Assembly (NCBI RefSeq): GCF_004000905.1
Contig: NZ_BIMD01000050.1
Span: 1-36,519 of the forward strand
Direction of reading: 5' to 3'
From: Paenibacillus humicus NBRC 102415
GTDB lineage: Bacteria; Bacillota; Bacilli; Paenibacillales; Paenibacillaceae
DNA: 36,519 nucleotides
Part shown: in pieces, positions 26,324 to 33,603 of the stretch
How the letters are laid out: every line of letters begins with the position of its first letter
Position numbering within the stretch: the stretch's first letter is position 1
Notes under the pieces: generated by a model
Database searches by the model: none
What the model was told of the DNA's origin: nothing
Seen by the model: only the letters and a program-made list of their open reading frames with translations
Position numbers and translations under genes: made by a program

Positions 26324-27406
26324 ATGAAAGATGGATGGAAAAACGACATCATGAAACGACTAACGTCCAGGCATTCGGAAGAAAACCGTGCGGGCGCAGC
26401 GTCCAAGGCGCGGCCCGGCGATGAAAGCGCCGCAGGAAGACAATCGCAGAGAGCCCGGATAGGCCGGAGGCTGCTGGTTTTGCCGCTGGCCGCGGCTTTG
26501 GCGGCAGCCGGAGGCTGCTCTGCAGGCGAGCTGGCTGATCGCGTATCGGCCGGAGGCTTCCCGGCGGATCGGAATCCGGCCGTCTCGCCGGGGCCGGGGA
26601 CATCCGCCGTGACGCCTGAGCCGGCTGGAAGCCCGGAGCCTTCAGCGGACATAGTCTCTCCGAGCCCAAGCCCGACCGCAAAACCGGCCGCAAGTTCCAG
26701 TCCGAAGCCTCATGTCAGCGCCAAGCCGACACCCGGGACGTCTGTGTCCGGCAGCGTCTACGGCCAAGCGGCATCGATCCCCGGCCTGGCCAAGCCGAAT
26801 GACGGAAGGCAGCATACGGCGAAGGTCGCGAAGGGAACGCGCGCGGTCGCCCTCACGTTCGACGACGGGCCGGACGGCCGCACGACACCGGCCATTCTCG
26901 ATATATTGAAGAAAAACGACATTAAGGCGACCTTTTTCGTCGTCGGCACGCAGGTCAAGCAGTATCCCGACGTCGCTGCCCGCATCGTCAAGGAAGGCCA
27001 TGCCCTAGGCAATCATACCTATCATCATGCCGATCTGGCTAAAACAGGCAGGACAAAGACCCTGCAAGAAATCGCGTATAATGATACACTTATCGAAAGG
27101 GCAACCGGGATCATTCCGAGCCTGTTCCGCCCGCCATACGGCTCGACATCGCCGCTGCTGAAGCAGCTGCTGCGGGACAGCGGCCGGAGCATGGAGCTCT
27201 GGAACGTCGATACCCGGGATTGGGCCGGCACATCCGTTGCCGCTATGCGAGCCAACGTGAACCGCAACGTGAAGCCCGGAAGCGTCATTCTCATGCATTC
27301 TTTCGGCAGCAAGCTGCATACGGCCGAGCTGCTGCCGCTGATCATAAAGGATTTGAAGAACAAAGGCTACGTGTTCGTCACGGTCGACGAGCTGCCTGAA
27401 GCCTGA
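26324..27406 (+). CDS. polysaccharide deacetylase (NodB family), membrane-anchored or lipoprotein
   Basis: A 360-aa extracytoplasmic carbohydrate esterase family 4 enzyme. The N-terminus has about 49 polar/basic residues, then a hydrophobic stretch (50-62) ending at Cys65 in AAAGGCSAG, an imperfect lipobox, so it may be either a lipoprotein or an N-in anchored protein. A Pro/Ser-rich linker (to about 150) follows. The NodB domain has all motifs: TFDDGPD, HALGNHTYHH, RPPYGS, DTRDWAG and ILMHSF. This supports metal-dependent de-N-acetylation of peptidoglycan or another surface glycan. ATG 26324 is 12 nt after AGGGAG; TTG 26315 and ATG 26351 are alternatives. No clear promoter is seen. A perfect 9-bp hairpin follows the stop. 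Confidence 0.88.
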   Translation: MKDGWKNDIMKRLTSRHSEENRAGAASKARPGDESAAGRQSQRARIGRRLLVLPLAAALAAAGGCSAGELADRVSAGGFPADRNPAVSPGPGTSAVTPEPAGSPEPSADIVSPSPSPTAKPAASSSPKPHVSAKPTPGTSVSGSVYGQAASIPGLAKPNDGRQHTAKVAKGTRAVALTFDDGPDGRTTPAILDILKKNDIKATFFVVGTQVKQYPDVAARIVKEGHALGNHTYHHADLAKTGRTKTLQEIAYNDTLIERATGIIPSLFRPPYGSTSPLLKQLLRDSGRSMELWNVDTRDWAGTSVAAMRANVNRNVKPGSVILMHSFGSKLHTAELLPLIIKDLKNKGYVFVTVDELPEA

Positions 27407-27428
27407 TTCCCGCCGCCATGCGGGAATC
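27405..27428 (+). other. hairpin between the deacetylase and lipoprotein genes
   Basis: GATTCCCGC (27405-27413) pairs perfectly with GCGGGAATC (27420-27428), loop CGCCAT. It overlaps the deacetylase stop codon and has no T-run, so it is more likely an RNA stability or processing element than a terminator. Confidence 0.5.
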
Positions 27429-27468
27429 GCAGGGCGGGCCGAATCGGCATGAAGGAGGAGCAGGCGAC

Positions 27469-28965
27469 TTGACCATGCGCTTAAAATACAATCGGCGGAA
27501 GTCGGGCCCTGCCCGCCGTCCGTCCTTGAAACGCCGCACGGCCTGCCTGGCCGCAGCGGCTTGCCTTGTGCTGCTGGCAGGCTGCCGTTATACGGCTGCG
27601 CCCGCCGACCTGCTCACAGCGCCGGAGGCGGCCCAGCCGTCCGGCAAGCTGTCGCAGGAAGTCCGTGCTTTGCTGCCTCCGGGAAGCTCGCTCGCTCTGC
27701 CGCAGCGGGAGAAGCAGCCGGAAGCGATCCGCACGCTGGATCTCGACGGAGACGGCAAGCCCGAAGCGCTGGTCTCCTATACAGACGGCTACGGAGGCTG
27801 CCAGCTCCTGATCGCCAAGGAGGAGCCTTCCGGCTGGAAGAAGTGGGCTACCATCCGTTCAGCGGCCAGCACCAGCCTGGACTGGCTGTCCATCGTCGAT
27901 CTGGACGGCGACAAGCGGCCCGAGCTCGTGGCGGGCTGGGCGGTCAGCGTGCCCGGCGATTCGACGGCCGGGCAGCAGTATATGCTGCAGGTCTACTCGT
28001 TCCTGAATCCCCAATTCGAGGAAGGGGAAAGCGGCCTCGTGCTGAAGCCGCTCGCCGAGCTCGCCTACGAGACGGCCGAGACCGGCGATGTGGACGGCGA
28101 CGGCATGCCCGAGATCTCCCTCGTGAACCGGAACAAAAAAGGAACCATCCCTACGCTTCGCGTATACCGCTTGGCGGAAGGCCGCTTGACGGAAGCGGCA
28201 TCCCTGCCGCTGTATCCCGACGTGAATCTGTACGACAGGATTACCGCGGGCAAAGTGTCCAAGGAACGGTACGGCCTCATCGCCGAAGCAAGCGTCGGCG
28301 CGCATTCCTCCATGAGCGCCATGTTCATGTGGAACGAAGGAGCTCTGGAGCAGGTGTATCCGCCGTACGGCAATCCCGACCTTGGCTTCAGTCCGAGCGG
28401 CGTCATGAACGGAGACATCAACGGAGACGGCATTCTCGAATGGAGCCGCCTCACGGAGGCGGCCGGACAGAAGCAGGACACCCCCTATGCCGACATGCTG
28501 TTCTATACGGAGTGGATGCAGTGGAACGGCCTGCTGCCCGGCGAAGAGAAGTACGATGCCAGGGAGCCGTTCGCGCCGGTATCGATCGAGTACAACAGCT
28601 ATCCGTACGGGCTGTCGCTGCAGATCCCGTCGCGCTGGCGAGGCCAGTTCACGCTGACGCGCCCTGAAGATATCGCCAGCGGGATCGTTACCGTCAATTA
28701 TTACAACGCCAAGTCGGGCCGCATCGCCCCGCTCTGGACGATCTGCGCCGTTCCGGTCAAGGAATGGGACGGCTGGTCGGCCGGCCTCGGCGCTCCGCGC
28801 AAAAAAGTCGTCAACCTCCGCACGGCGGGAGGATTCGTCTACGCCGCCGTGCAGGAGCCCGATCCAGACGGCAAATGGCCCGAGGCGGAGCTGAACCAGT
28901 ACCGCTCCATGCGGCTGACCGACGAGCAGCTTGCCTCTTCGGTCCGGCTGCTCCCGGAAAATTAG
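27469..28965 (+). CDS. lipoprotein with VCBS/FG-GAP-like repeats
   Basis: A 498-aa predicted lipoprotein. A basic N-terminus and hydrophobic stretch end in the lipobox LLAGC (Cys39). Several acidic loops of the calcium-binding type are seen: LDLDGDGKPE, VDLDGDKRPE, GDVDGDGMPE and GDINGDGILE. These are typical of VCBS/FG-GAP beta-propeller blades and suggest an extracellular propeller with bound calcium. The C-terminal third has no family I can name. TTG 27469 is the likely start (GGAGGAG at 27454-27460, 8 nt upstream); ATG 27475 is two codons further in. It lies 62 nt after the deacetylase and 52 nt before the response regulator gene, on the same strand, so co-transcription is likely. Its role is unknown, perhaps envelope sensing or scaffolding. 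Confidence 0.78.
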   Translation: MTMRLKYNRRKSGPARRPSLKRRTACLAAAACLVLLAGCRYTAAPADLLTAPEAAQPSGKLSQEVRALLPPGSSLALPQREKQPEAIRTLDLDGDGKPEALVSYTDGYGGCQLLIAKEEPSGWKKWATIRSAASTSLDWLSIVDLDGDKRPELVAGWAVSVPGDSTAGQQYMLQVYSFLNPQFEEGESGLVLKPLAELAYETAETGDVDGDGMPEISLVNRNKKGTIPTLRVYRLAEGRLTEAASLPLYPDVNLYDRITAGKVSKERYGLIAEASVGAHSSMSAMFMWNEGALEQVYPPYGNPDLGFSPSGVMNGDINGDGILEWSRLTEAAGQKQDTPYADMLFYTEWMQWNGLLPGEEKYDAREPFAPVSIEYNSYPYGLSLQIPSRWRGQFTLTRPEDIASGIVTVNYYNAKSGRIAPLWTICAVPVKEWDGWSAGLGAPRKKVVNLRTAGGFVYAAVQEPDPDGKWPEAELNQYRSMRLTDEQLASSVRLLPEN

Positions 28966-29017
28966 CGGTGATGGAACGAACGGTTCCCATTTCAGGCGGA
29001 AAGGAGGAGAGGGAAGC

Positions 29018-29854
29018 TTGAAAATCTTGCTGGTGGAAGATGAAGAGGCCATCCGCGGCTTCGTCCGCATCAACCTGAAGCGCGGCGGCATGGAGATGCT
29101 GGAGGCCGGCAGCGGGGAAGAGGCGCTGGAGCTCGTGCTGAGCCAGGGAGCGGTCGATATCGCGCTGCTCGATGTCATGCTGCCGGGCATGAGCGGCTTC
29201 GACGTCTGCGCCTCGCTGCGGGAAGCCTATCCGGCGATGGGCATCATCATGCTGACGGCCAAGGCGCAGGAAGAGGACAAGATCCGCGGCCTCGAGCTCG
29301 GCGCGGACGACTACATCCACAAGCCGTTCAGCCCCGGCGAGCTGATGGCGAGAATCCATTCCCTCTCCCGCCGGCTGCGTCTGGCGGCTCCCGCGGCGGG
29401 CAGCCCGGCTCCGTCAGCCGGAGCCGCCGCTGCTTCCTTGCGGCCGGCAGGCCAAGCCGCGGTCGACCCGGTTCCCGGCGGCGCTCAGGAAGCGTCCTCT
29501 CTTTCCCGGGGGCAGGCGGCTGCTTCCTTCGAGCCCGAAGCGGCCGACATGCTCGCTGCCGGTCCGTTCCGCTTGTCGGAGCGGCTCCACAAGCTGTGGA
29601 AGGAAGGACGCGAGATCGTGCTGACGCCGACGGAATGGACGCTCGTCAAGCTGCTCATGGAGAGATGCGGCCAGAGCGTCTCTCGGGACGAGATCCTCAG
29701 TGAAGTATGGGGACGATATTACGTCGGGGATCTGAAGGTCGTCGACGTCAACATCCGCCGCATCCGGCAGAAGATCGAGAGCAATCCCTCGGAGCCTGCG
29801 ATCATCGAGACGGTATGGGGCTACGGCTACCGCTGGAAGCGGGGCGAAGCATGA
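29018..29854 (+). CDS. OmpR/PhoB-type response regulator with a long linker
   Basis: A 278-aa DNA-binding regulator. The receiver domain (residues 1-117) has the acidic pair E7-D8, phospho-acceptor D52 in LLDVMLPGMSG, the Thr in MLTAK and the Lys in HKPF. A winged-helix domain occupies about the last 90 residues (LTPTEWTLVKLLM ... VDVNIRRIRQKI ... VWGYGYRW). Between them is a linker of about 70 residues rich in Ala, Pro, Gly and Ser, where most family members (about 230 aa) have under 15. TTG 29018 follows AGGAGG (29002-29007). Its stop overlaps the kinase ATG (ATGA), so it is paired with that kinase. The regulon is not known. Confidence 0.93.
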   Translation: MKILLVEDEEAIRGFVRINLKRGGMEMLEAGSGEEALELVLSQGAVDIALLDVMLPGMSGFDVCASLREAYPAMGIIMLTAKAQEEDKIRGLELGADDYIHKPFSPGELMARIHSLSRRLRLAAPAAGSPAPSAGAAAASLRPAGQAAVDPVPGGAQEASSLSRGQAAASFEPEAADMLAAGPFRLSERLHKLWKEGREIVLTPTEWTLVKLLMERCGQSVSRDEILSEVWGRYYVGDLKVVDVNIRRIRQKIESNPSEPAIIETVWGYGYRWKRGEA

Positions 29855-31272
29855 AAAGCCTCCGAACCCAGATGGTGCTCAGCTATTTCCTGCTCATTTT
29901 CCTCGTCGTGCTCGTGCTTGGCGGCATGTTCATGACGCTAATCTGGAACTATTACTACGGCAGCGCCTCCAGCGCGATGAAGCAGCGCGTGGAGTCCTCG
30001 ATGACGCTGCACGCCCGTTCCATGCAGTGGATGACGCCGAACGAGCGGGCGGATTACATGCTCCAGAACATGACCGAGGGCTACCCCCGCATCCAGATGC
30101 TGCAGGCCGACGGACGCATGTTCATGGATTCCGACGGCATCTCCGACAACCGGACGATCCGCACGCCCGATGTCGTGCATGCGGCAGCGGGAGATACGAC
30201 GGCCTGGTACGGCAAGGACGACGCGACTGGAGAGCGGATCGCCGCCGCCTCCTCGCCGCTCTACCGGGACGGCCGGATCGTGGCGATCATCCGTTATTCC
30301 GCCTCGCTGAAGGAAGTCGACGCGATGGTCGCGCGTCTGTTCCAGATGACCGCATTGACGGCAGCCGCCATCGTCGCGCTCTTCCTGCTGCTCAGCGTCC
30401 TGATGGCCAACCTGATCGTGCGGCCGCTCCGGGAGCTGACCCGCAGAGCCCGCCGCATGGCGGATGGCGACTGGTCGCTCGGCATCGCCTCAAGCGGCAA
30501 GCGCAACGAGATCGGCCAGCTGTCGGACACGCTCCATACGCTGGCTGTCGAGCTCAACAAGCGGGAGAAGCTGAAGAACGACTTCATTTCCTCCGTATCC
30601 CACGAGCTCCGGACGCCGCTCACCTCGATCAAGGGCTGGAGCGAGACGCTCGCCGATCCCCATACGGATAGGGAAGAGCTGCGCGAAGGCCTGTCCATCA
30701 TCTCCCGCGAGACGGAGCGGCTGACGGGGCTGGTCGAGGATCTGCTCGATTTCTCCAAGCTGAGCTCCAAGAGCATGGATCTCCATGAAGAGGAGCTCGA
30801 TCTCAATCTGCCCGTGCGCGAATGCGTCCAGCAGCTTGCGGTTCGGCAGGAGGAGACCGGCGTGCGCCTGATCAGCCTGCTGGAGCCGCAGCCGCTGTAT
30901 GTCGCCGGCGATCCGAACCGGCTGCGCCAGGTGATGATCAACCTGATCGACAACGCCTTCAAGTTCACCCCGCATGGCGGAACGATCCGCGTCATCTCCT
31001 CCCGCGAGGGGGACGAGGCGGTGCTGCGCGTTGAAGATACCGGCGTCGGCATCGAGCCGGAGGACCTGCCGCATGTGACGGACAAGTTCTACAAGGCGGG
31101 CTCATCCCGTTCGGGAAGCGGTCTCGGGCTGGCCATCTGCCAGGAAATCGCCGAGCTGCACGGCGGACGGCTGCTGCTCCGGAGCGAGCCGGGAGCCGGC
31201 ACCTCCGCCGAGCTGATCCTTCCTCTGCTGCCGACGCGCAGCGTGGAGCGGCAGGAAGCTCATTCCTTGTAG
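29851..31272 (+). CDS. sensor histidine kinase (HAMP, HisKA, HATPase)
   Basis: A 473-aa membrane kinase. TM1 spans about residues 9-32, an extracellular sensor region of about 130 residues follows, then TM2 at about 164-187 and a HAMP domain (IVRPLRELTRRARRMADGD). The phospho-acceptor is His251 in SVSHELRTPLTSIKG. The ATPase boxes are N (NLIDNAFKFTP), G1 (EDTGVGIEPED) and G2 (GSGLGLAICQEIAELHGG). ATG 29851 overlaps the response regulator stop by 4 nt. The signal sensed is unknown; the upstream deacetylase and lipoprotein hint at the cell envelope. The last 13 nt overlap the antisense small gene, and the nearest terminator is 170 nt further on. Confidence 0.95.
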   Translation: MKSLRTQMVLSYFLLIFLVVLVLGGMFMTLIWNYYYGSASSAMKQRVESSMTLHARSMQWMTPNERADYMLQNMTEGYPRIQMLQADGRMFMDSDGISDNRTIRTPDVVHAAAGDTTAWYGKDDATGERIAAASSPLYRDGRIVAIIRYSASLKEVDAMVARLFQMTALTAAAIVALFLLLSVLMANLIVRPLRELTRRARRMADGDWSLGIASSGKRNEIGQLSDTLHTLAVELNKREKLKNDFISSVSHELRTPLTSIKGWSETLADPHTDREELREGLSIISRETERLTGLVEDLLDFSKLSSKSMDLHEEELDLNLPVRECVQQLAVRQEETGVRLISLLEPQPLYVAGDPNRLRQVMINLIDNAFKFTPHGGTIRVISSREGDEAVLRVEDTGVGIEPEDLPHVTDKFYKAGSSRSGSGLGLAICQEIAELHGGRLLLRSEPGAGTSAELILPLLPTRSVERQEAHSL

Positions 31273-31379
31273 AAGAGCGATTTGCGGTTGACGAACACGA
31301 ACCCGGCGGCAACGAGCAGCGCTCCGGCCAGGAATACGGTCAGCCAATGGCGTGCGACCCAATCGATAAGCTGTTCCAT
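31260..31379 (-). CDS. small single-span membrane protein (39 aa)
   Basis: A 39-residue protein: a short amphipathic start (MEQLIDWVARHW), one hydrophobic span (about 13-30, LTVFLAGALLVAAGFVFV) and a basic tail NRKSLFYKE. A good Shine-Dalgarno AGGAGAG lies about 7 nt upstream on the minus strand (near 31386-31392). The open frame runs further upstream to 31499, but the extra codons are polar and unsupported. It is convergent with, and overlaps by 13 nt, the histidine kinase gene. Many Bacillales encode such single-span proteins without known function. Homology cannot be judged from this sequence alone. Confidence 0.62.
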   Translation of the reverse strand: MEQLIDWVARHWLTVFLAGALLVAAGFVFVNRKSLFYKE

Positions 31380-31442
31380 GCGGATTCTCTCCTGTCTCAA
31401 GAGTAGTCTGTCTGTGCCTCCATCTAGCGTTGCACCGGTCGG

Positions 31443-31467
31443 GCCGTTCCATTCGGAACGGCTTTTT
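31443..31467 (+). terminator. intrinsic terminator downstream of the two-component genes
   Basis: A perfect 8-bp stem GCCGTTCC (31443-31450) with GGAACGGC (31455-31462), loop ATTC, then TTTTT. On the plus strand it would end the response regulator/kinase transcript, 170 nt after the kinase stop and beyond the minus-strand small gene. Confidence 0.8.
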
Positions 31468-31498
31468 CTATTGTCATTCGGCCGCCGGCCTCCTTCCA

Positions 31499-31526
31499 TT
31501 GACAGACGGTCGAGAGAGATGATAAG
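31499..31526 (+). promoter_or_regulatory. possible promoter of the alpha/beta hydrolase gene
   Basis: TTGACA (31499-31504), a 16-nt spacer, then GATAAG (31521-31526), a weak -10. The leader would be about 75 nt. It directly follows the terminator of the preceding unit. Confidence 0.4.
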
Positions 31527-31608
31527 CTGATTTCAGTTAATACTCACTAATTCGGTCGGAATTATGAGGATGAAATAATCGGACCCCGATAGAGAGGATG
31601 AAGCGCAG

Positions 31609-32430
31609 ATGGAAAAACAGCTGACTTTGCGTCATGACGGACTGGAGCTGACAGCTACCTTGCACTACCCTGCCGGAGGAGGAACGGAGCGGGAGGAGCG
31701 CAATCCCGCCGTCCTGATCTGCCACGGCTTCGTCGGCAGCCGGATCGGCGTCGACCGGCTGTTCGTCAAGACGGCCCGCCGGCTTGCGGCGCAGGGCTCC
31801 TATGTGCTGCGCTTCGACTACGGCGGCTGCGGGGAGAGCGGCGGCAGCTACGGCTCGCTCGGCTTCGATTCCATGGTGGAGCAGACGCGCGCCGCGCTCG
31901 ATTACATCCTCTCGATGGACTGCGTCGATCCGCAGCGGATCACCCTGCTCGGCCACAGCCTCGGCGGAGCGGTCGCCCTGCATACCGCCGTCAAGGACAA
32001 AAGGGTAACGAGGCTGGTCATGTGGTCCTCCGTCGGCTATCCGTTCAACGACATCGTCCGCATTGTCGGCCGGAGCGGCTACGACGAAGCCGTGCTCAAG
32101 GGGGCTACGGATTATGCGGGCTACACGCTCGAGCCGGTGTTCTTCGACTCGCTGCAGCAGCATCAGCCGTTCCAGGCGGCGCCCCGCTTCGGCGGCGACG
32201 TGCTGCTCGTGCACGGCACGAGCGACGATGTCATTCCGGCCGACTACAGCTTCCTGTACCAGAAGGTTTTCTGGACCCGCGGCGACGGGCTGTGCGACAA
32301 GGAGATCATTTTTCAGGCGGACCATACCTACTCGACCCGCGCCCATCAGGAGGAAGCGATCCGGCTGACGGCCGACTGGCTGGAGAAGCTGGAGGGCCGC
32401 CGGCAGGAATGGCAGCACTGGAGCATCTGA
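31609..32430 (+). CDS. alpha/beta hydrolase (serine esterase-like)
   Basis: A 273-aa cytosolic protein without a signal peptide. The alpha/beta-hydrolase fold is shown by the oxyanion-hole region LICHGFVGSRIG, FDYGGCGESGG, and the nucleophile elbow GHSLGG (Ser at about residue 123). The acid is probably in LVHGTSDDVIP and the catalytic His in QADHTYST near the C-terminus. This group (BAAT/acyl-hydrolase or dienelactone-hydrolase-like) cleaves esters or thioesters; the substrate is not evident. ATG 31609 follows AGAGGATGAAG. Its stop is 3 nt from the stop of the convergent gerKC-type gene, with no terminator visible in between, so the two transcripts may overlap. Confidence 0.88.
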   Translation: MEKQLTLRHDGLELTATLHYPAGGGTEREERNPAVLICHGFVGSRIGVDRLFVKTARRLAAQGSYVLRFDYGGCGESGGSYGSLGFDSMVEQTRAALDYILSMDCVDPQRITLLGHSLGGAVALHTAVKDKRVTRLVMWSSVGYPFNDIVRIVGRSGYDEAVLKGATDYAGYTLEPVFFDSLQQHQPFQAAPRFGGDVLLVHGTSDDVIPADYSFLYQKVFWTRGDGLCDKEIIFQADHTYSTRAHQEEAIRLTADWLEKLEGRRQEWQHWSI

Positions 32431-32433
32431 GCT

Positions 32434-33603
32434 TCAAAGCGGCTTGTATTTCCCCGATGTCTGCAAATCCACGGCGACCTCCACATCGAAAGAATCCATC
32501 TTCAATATGAATTCCTTGCCATCCCGGGTCAGCTGCCTCCAGCTCCCGGGATGTTTGCGGTAGAGGATCTCCTCCAGGCCGAAAGGATCGGCTCCGATCG
32601 TCAGCGAGTTCCGGTACGCAGCCTCGATCTGCTGCTTGATCTGCATGGAAGCATGCTTCTCCATCTCCGCCATCGGTACGGGCTTCATCATCGTCTGCTG
32701 GATGCCCTTGAGGCGGACGCGGGCGTGGAACCGAGGCCGGCCCTGCGCGTCCAGCTTGAGGGTAATCTTGACCTTGGGGGCTTTCATATGAGCCGTTCCG
32801 AGCTCGTTGGAATCCTTTTTTATCAGGAGCAGCTTGTTCTTCGTCTTGGGATTCATCCACGGCCAGCCCTCCAGCTGGTGCTCGGTCAGAACGCCGGCGA
32901 ATTTCCCTCCGCGGTAGAAGCCGGCGCCGGCGAATTTCATTTTGGGCTTCGGCTTCTCCATCAGCTTCCAGCTCTTCGTGTCCAGAGAGAGCTCCGGCAC
33001 GTAGGCCGTAAGAGCCGGATGGTTCACTTCCCGCAGGAAGCGAAACAGGTACAGCGGCTCGACCATGGACTGCTGCCTGTAGCTTTCCTCCGGCGTATGC
33101 AGCAGCGTCGTCGTATCGGACAGGTTGAAGAAGCCTTTGGCGGTGAATATATTTTCCAGCGGTTCATTCGTGCCGTAGATCCAGATATTGAACCGCACCT
33201 CCGGATGGGCTCCAATAATTTCCCGATAATCATAGCGGGTCATATGCGCCTCCGCTTTCCTGGAGAGGAGCAGCGCCGATACATGGGTGAAGCTCATCCG
33301 CATCTGGGACGAATCGTACATCTGATTGAACGCCATGTTGATGTCCTTCGCCCTGCCTTTGCCGGTCCAGATCGGGGTCTCGCTCTCTGAGCCCGGCGCG
33401 CTCTCCCGCTTGGATTCGTTGCTGAAGTCCAGCATCTGCACATAGACGGTGTAGTCCTTGCTTTCCTCGTCGTAATCGATGCCGACGGCTTTGATGAACA
33501 TCAGGTTGGCGGACACCTCGCTCTTGAAGCAGCCGGCGGTCAGGACAAGCAGCAGCAGGACCGGCGCGAGGCGGACGGCCGCGATGCGGTTCGAGCGGTT
33601 CAT
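32434..33603 (-). CDS. gerKC: germinant receptor C subunit, Ger(x)C lipoprotein
   Basis: A 389-aa lipoprotein subunit of a GerA-type spore germinant receptor, acting at the spore inner membrane. A short basic N-terminus and hydrophobic stretch end in the lipobox LTAGC (Cys25). Ger(x)C features follow: a Cys-adjacent SANLMFIKAVGIDYD, MSFTHVSALLLS, and a C-terminal domain with GADPFGLEEILYRKHP. The ATG (33603) lies in a 4-nt ATGA overlap with the A-subunit stop. It is the last gene of the operon. The symbol follows the GerK/GerA group loosely; which paralogue it is cannot be decided from this sequence. Confidence 0.88.
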   Translation of the reverse strand: MNRSNRIAAVRLAPVLLLLVLTAGCFKSEVSANLMFIKAVGIDYDEESKDYTVYVQMLDFSNESKRESAPGSESETPIWTGKGRAKDINMAFNQMYDSSQMRMSFTHVSALLLSRKAEAHMTRYDYREIIGAHPEVRFNIWIYGTNEPLENIFTAKGFFNLSDTTTLLHTPEESYRQQSMVEPLYLFRFLREVNHPALTAYVPELSLDTKSWKLMEKPKPKMKFAGAGFYRGGKFAGVLTEHQLEGWPWMNPKTKNKLLLIKKDSNELGTAHMKAPKVKITLKLDAQGRPRFHARVRLKGIQQTMMKPVPMAEMEKHASMQIKQQIEAAYRNSLTIGADPFGLEEILYRKHPGSWRQLTRDGKEFILKMDSFDVEVAVDLQTSGKYKPL

